This document shows, piece after piece, positions 62,801-64,000 of a DNA stretch of 64,000 nucleotides; position 1 is the stretch's first letter; the number at the start of each line of letters is the position of its first letter. A program made the position numbers and the translations under genes. The DNA comes from Phanerodontia chrysosporium (taxonomy: Eukaryota > Basidiomycota > Agaricomycetes > Polyporales > Phanerochaetaceae): contig MJGA01000006.1 in the NCBI GenBank assembly GCA_001910725.1, positions 1,116,001-1,180,000 on the forward strand. The letters are read 5' to 3'. The notes under the pieces were generated by a model, which worked only from the letters and a program-made list of their open reading frames with translations, was not told the DNA's origin and did not search any database.

Positions 62801-64000
62801 TTCTTCGAGGCAGACAAGCGTGGCCTCTTCCCGGCATGGATCAAGCCCGCCGATACAGAGCCTCCGCCGCTTCTTGTCTACAAGTGGTGTCAGGGCATCA
62901 ACAATCTGACAGACATATGGGAGACGAGTGAAGGCGAGTGCAACGTAATGATGGAGACAGTCCTCTCGAAGGTGTATGAGAAGATCGATTTGACGCTGCT
63001 TAACCGTCTCCTCCGGTTGATCATGGATCACAATCTGGCGGACTACATCACCGCGAAGAACAACACCGGTGAGCTCATCTGTGATATCGTGTTATTGCAT
63101 GTCCTGACTTCTTGTTTCCAGTACTCACGTACAAGGACATGGCGCACACGAACGCCTACGGTCTCATCCGCGGGCTTCAGTTCTCCGCTTTCGTGTTCCA
63201 ATACTACGGTCTCGTTCTTGATCTCCTCATTCTTGGCTTGCAGCGCGCGAGCGAAATGGCCGGCCCACCGCAGATGCCCAATAACTTCCTGCAGTATCGC
63301 GACGTTGCGACGGAGACCCGTCATCCGATCCGTCTATACTCGCGTTACGTCGATCGCATCCATATTCTCTTCCGCTTCACGGCCGAGGAGGCTCGAGACC
63401 TCATTCAACGCTACCTCAGTGCCAATCCCGATCCCACGAACAACAATGTCATCGGTTACAACAACAAGCGTTGCTGGCCCCGCGACTGCCGTATGCGTCT
63501 CATTAAGCACGATGTCAACCTTGGGCGCGCAGTCTTCTGGAACGTCAAGCAGAGCCTGCCTCGCTCGCTCACGACGATCGAGTGGGAGGATACTTTCGTT
63601 AGTGTCTACTCGAAGGATAACCCTCAGCTACTCTTCTCGATGTGTGGCTTCGAGGTTCGCATCCTGCCGAAGATTCGGACGATCAATGGCGAGCAGTACT
63701 CGCTCAAGGATGCGGTCTGGAACCTCACGAACGAGCAAACGAAGGAGCGTACAGCTCAGGCGTTCTTGCGCGTCTCCGACGAAGGTGTTCAGCAGTTCAA
63801 CAACCGTATCCGCCAAGTCCTCATGAGCTCGGGTTCTACAACGTTCTCGAAGATCGTCAACAAGTGGAACACCGCACTCATTGGTCTCATGACGTACTAC
63901 CGCGAGGCTGTCATCCACACGAACGAACTACTCGATGCCCTCGTCAAGGCGGAGAACAAGATCCAGACTCGTGTCAAGATCGGCCTGAACAGTAAGATGC
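59838..64000 (+). CDS. PRP8: Pre-mRNA splicing factor PRP8, N-terminal half (cut by the window end)
   Basis: PRP8 is the largest and most conserved spliceosome protein and scaffolds the U5 snRNP catalytic core. The start [20 protein letters not shown] is a Pro/Gly/Met-rich leader. Conserved blocks follow: [140 protein letters not shown] and [20 protein letters not shown]. Introns: 60065-60114, one near 61762-61814, and 63069-63121. The frame is broken twice, at the GG of AGTGGTTCAG (59998-59999) and at the CCC of GGGCCCGG (61895-61897). Each is repaired by one extra base. Since the gene is essential and single-copy in fungi, these are best read as assembly errors. The window ends at about residue 1300 of an expected 2300-2400. 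Confidence 0.97.

Noticed and set aside
1..64000. Possible bacterial system: operons, CRISPR, prophage or secondary-metabolite cluster
   Set aside because: Introns, spliceosomal and mitochondrial ribosomal genes and LTR elements show a fungal nuclear locus; no direct-repeat array and no polyketide, peptide or terpene synthase was seen.

Overview
The window is nuclear DNA from a filamentous basidiomycete, most likely an agaricomycete and possibly a polypore (inference). Reasons: many short GT-AG introns of about 40-65 bases, a cluster of agaricomycete-type F-box genes, a DUF6534-type membrane protein, conserved fungal genes (PRP8, TAD3, a Set7-type SET protein, mitochondrial MRPL20, thioredoxin, an MCM1-type MADS factor) and chromodomain Ty3/gypsy plus Ty1/copia retrotransposons. 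No CRISPR array, rRNA gene or confident tRNA gene is visible.

Layout. 1-4.0 kb: a minus-strand gypsy element (LTR, gag, start of pol) inserted into the reverse transcriptase of an older plus-strand gypsy copy whose integrase core is missing. 4-6 kb: gene-poor. 6-9.5 kb: SAM-dependent methyltransferase. 9.9-15.5 kb: two F-box genes. 16.7-19.1 kb: thioredoxin and MCM1-type MADS gene, convergent. 21.6-24.4 kb: tandem pair of paralogues of unknown function. 25.4-27.6 kb: F-box gene and an F-box-like remnant. 28.8-53.2 kb: tandem pair of DHA1-type MFS transporters. The second copy is split by two retrotransposons that landed 32 bases apart in its first coding exon: a 5.0 kb copia element and a gypsy element. 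The gypsy element is itself split by a third, 7.07 kb gypsy element. 54.9-64 kb: DUF6534-type gene, MRPL20, TAD3, SET gene and PRP8 (cut by the window end).

The most unusual object is the innermost gypsy element (43281-50350). It has two LTRs of 600 bases that are identical by eye, a CTTAA target duplication, an extra ORF before gag, gag, protease, no recognisable reverse transcriptase/RNase H, and an integrase followed by a chromodomain fused in one frame to a dUTPase domain with all five dUTPase motifs. The element around it has an analogous extra ORF before gag but no dUTPase.

Many genes here are broken by single-base losses, mostly in short homopolymers. PRP8, which is essential, carries two. 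The simplest reading is residual homopolymer errors in the assembly, so a frameshift in this window should not be taken on its own as proof of a pseudogene. Intron borders were placed by eye from GT/AG signals and protein continuity.
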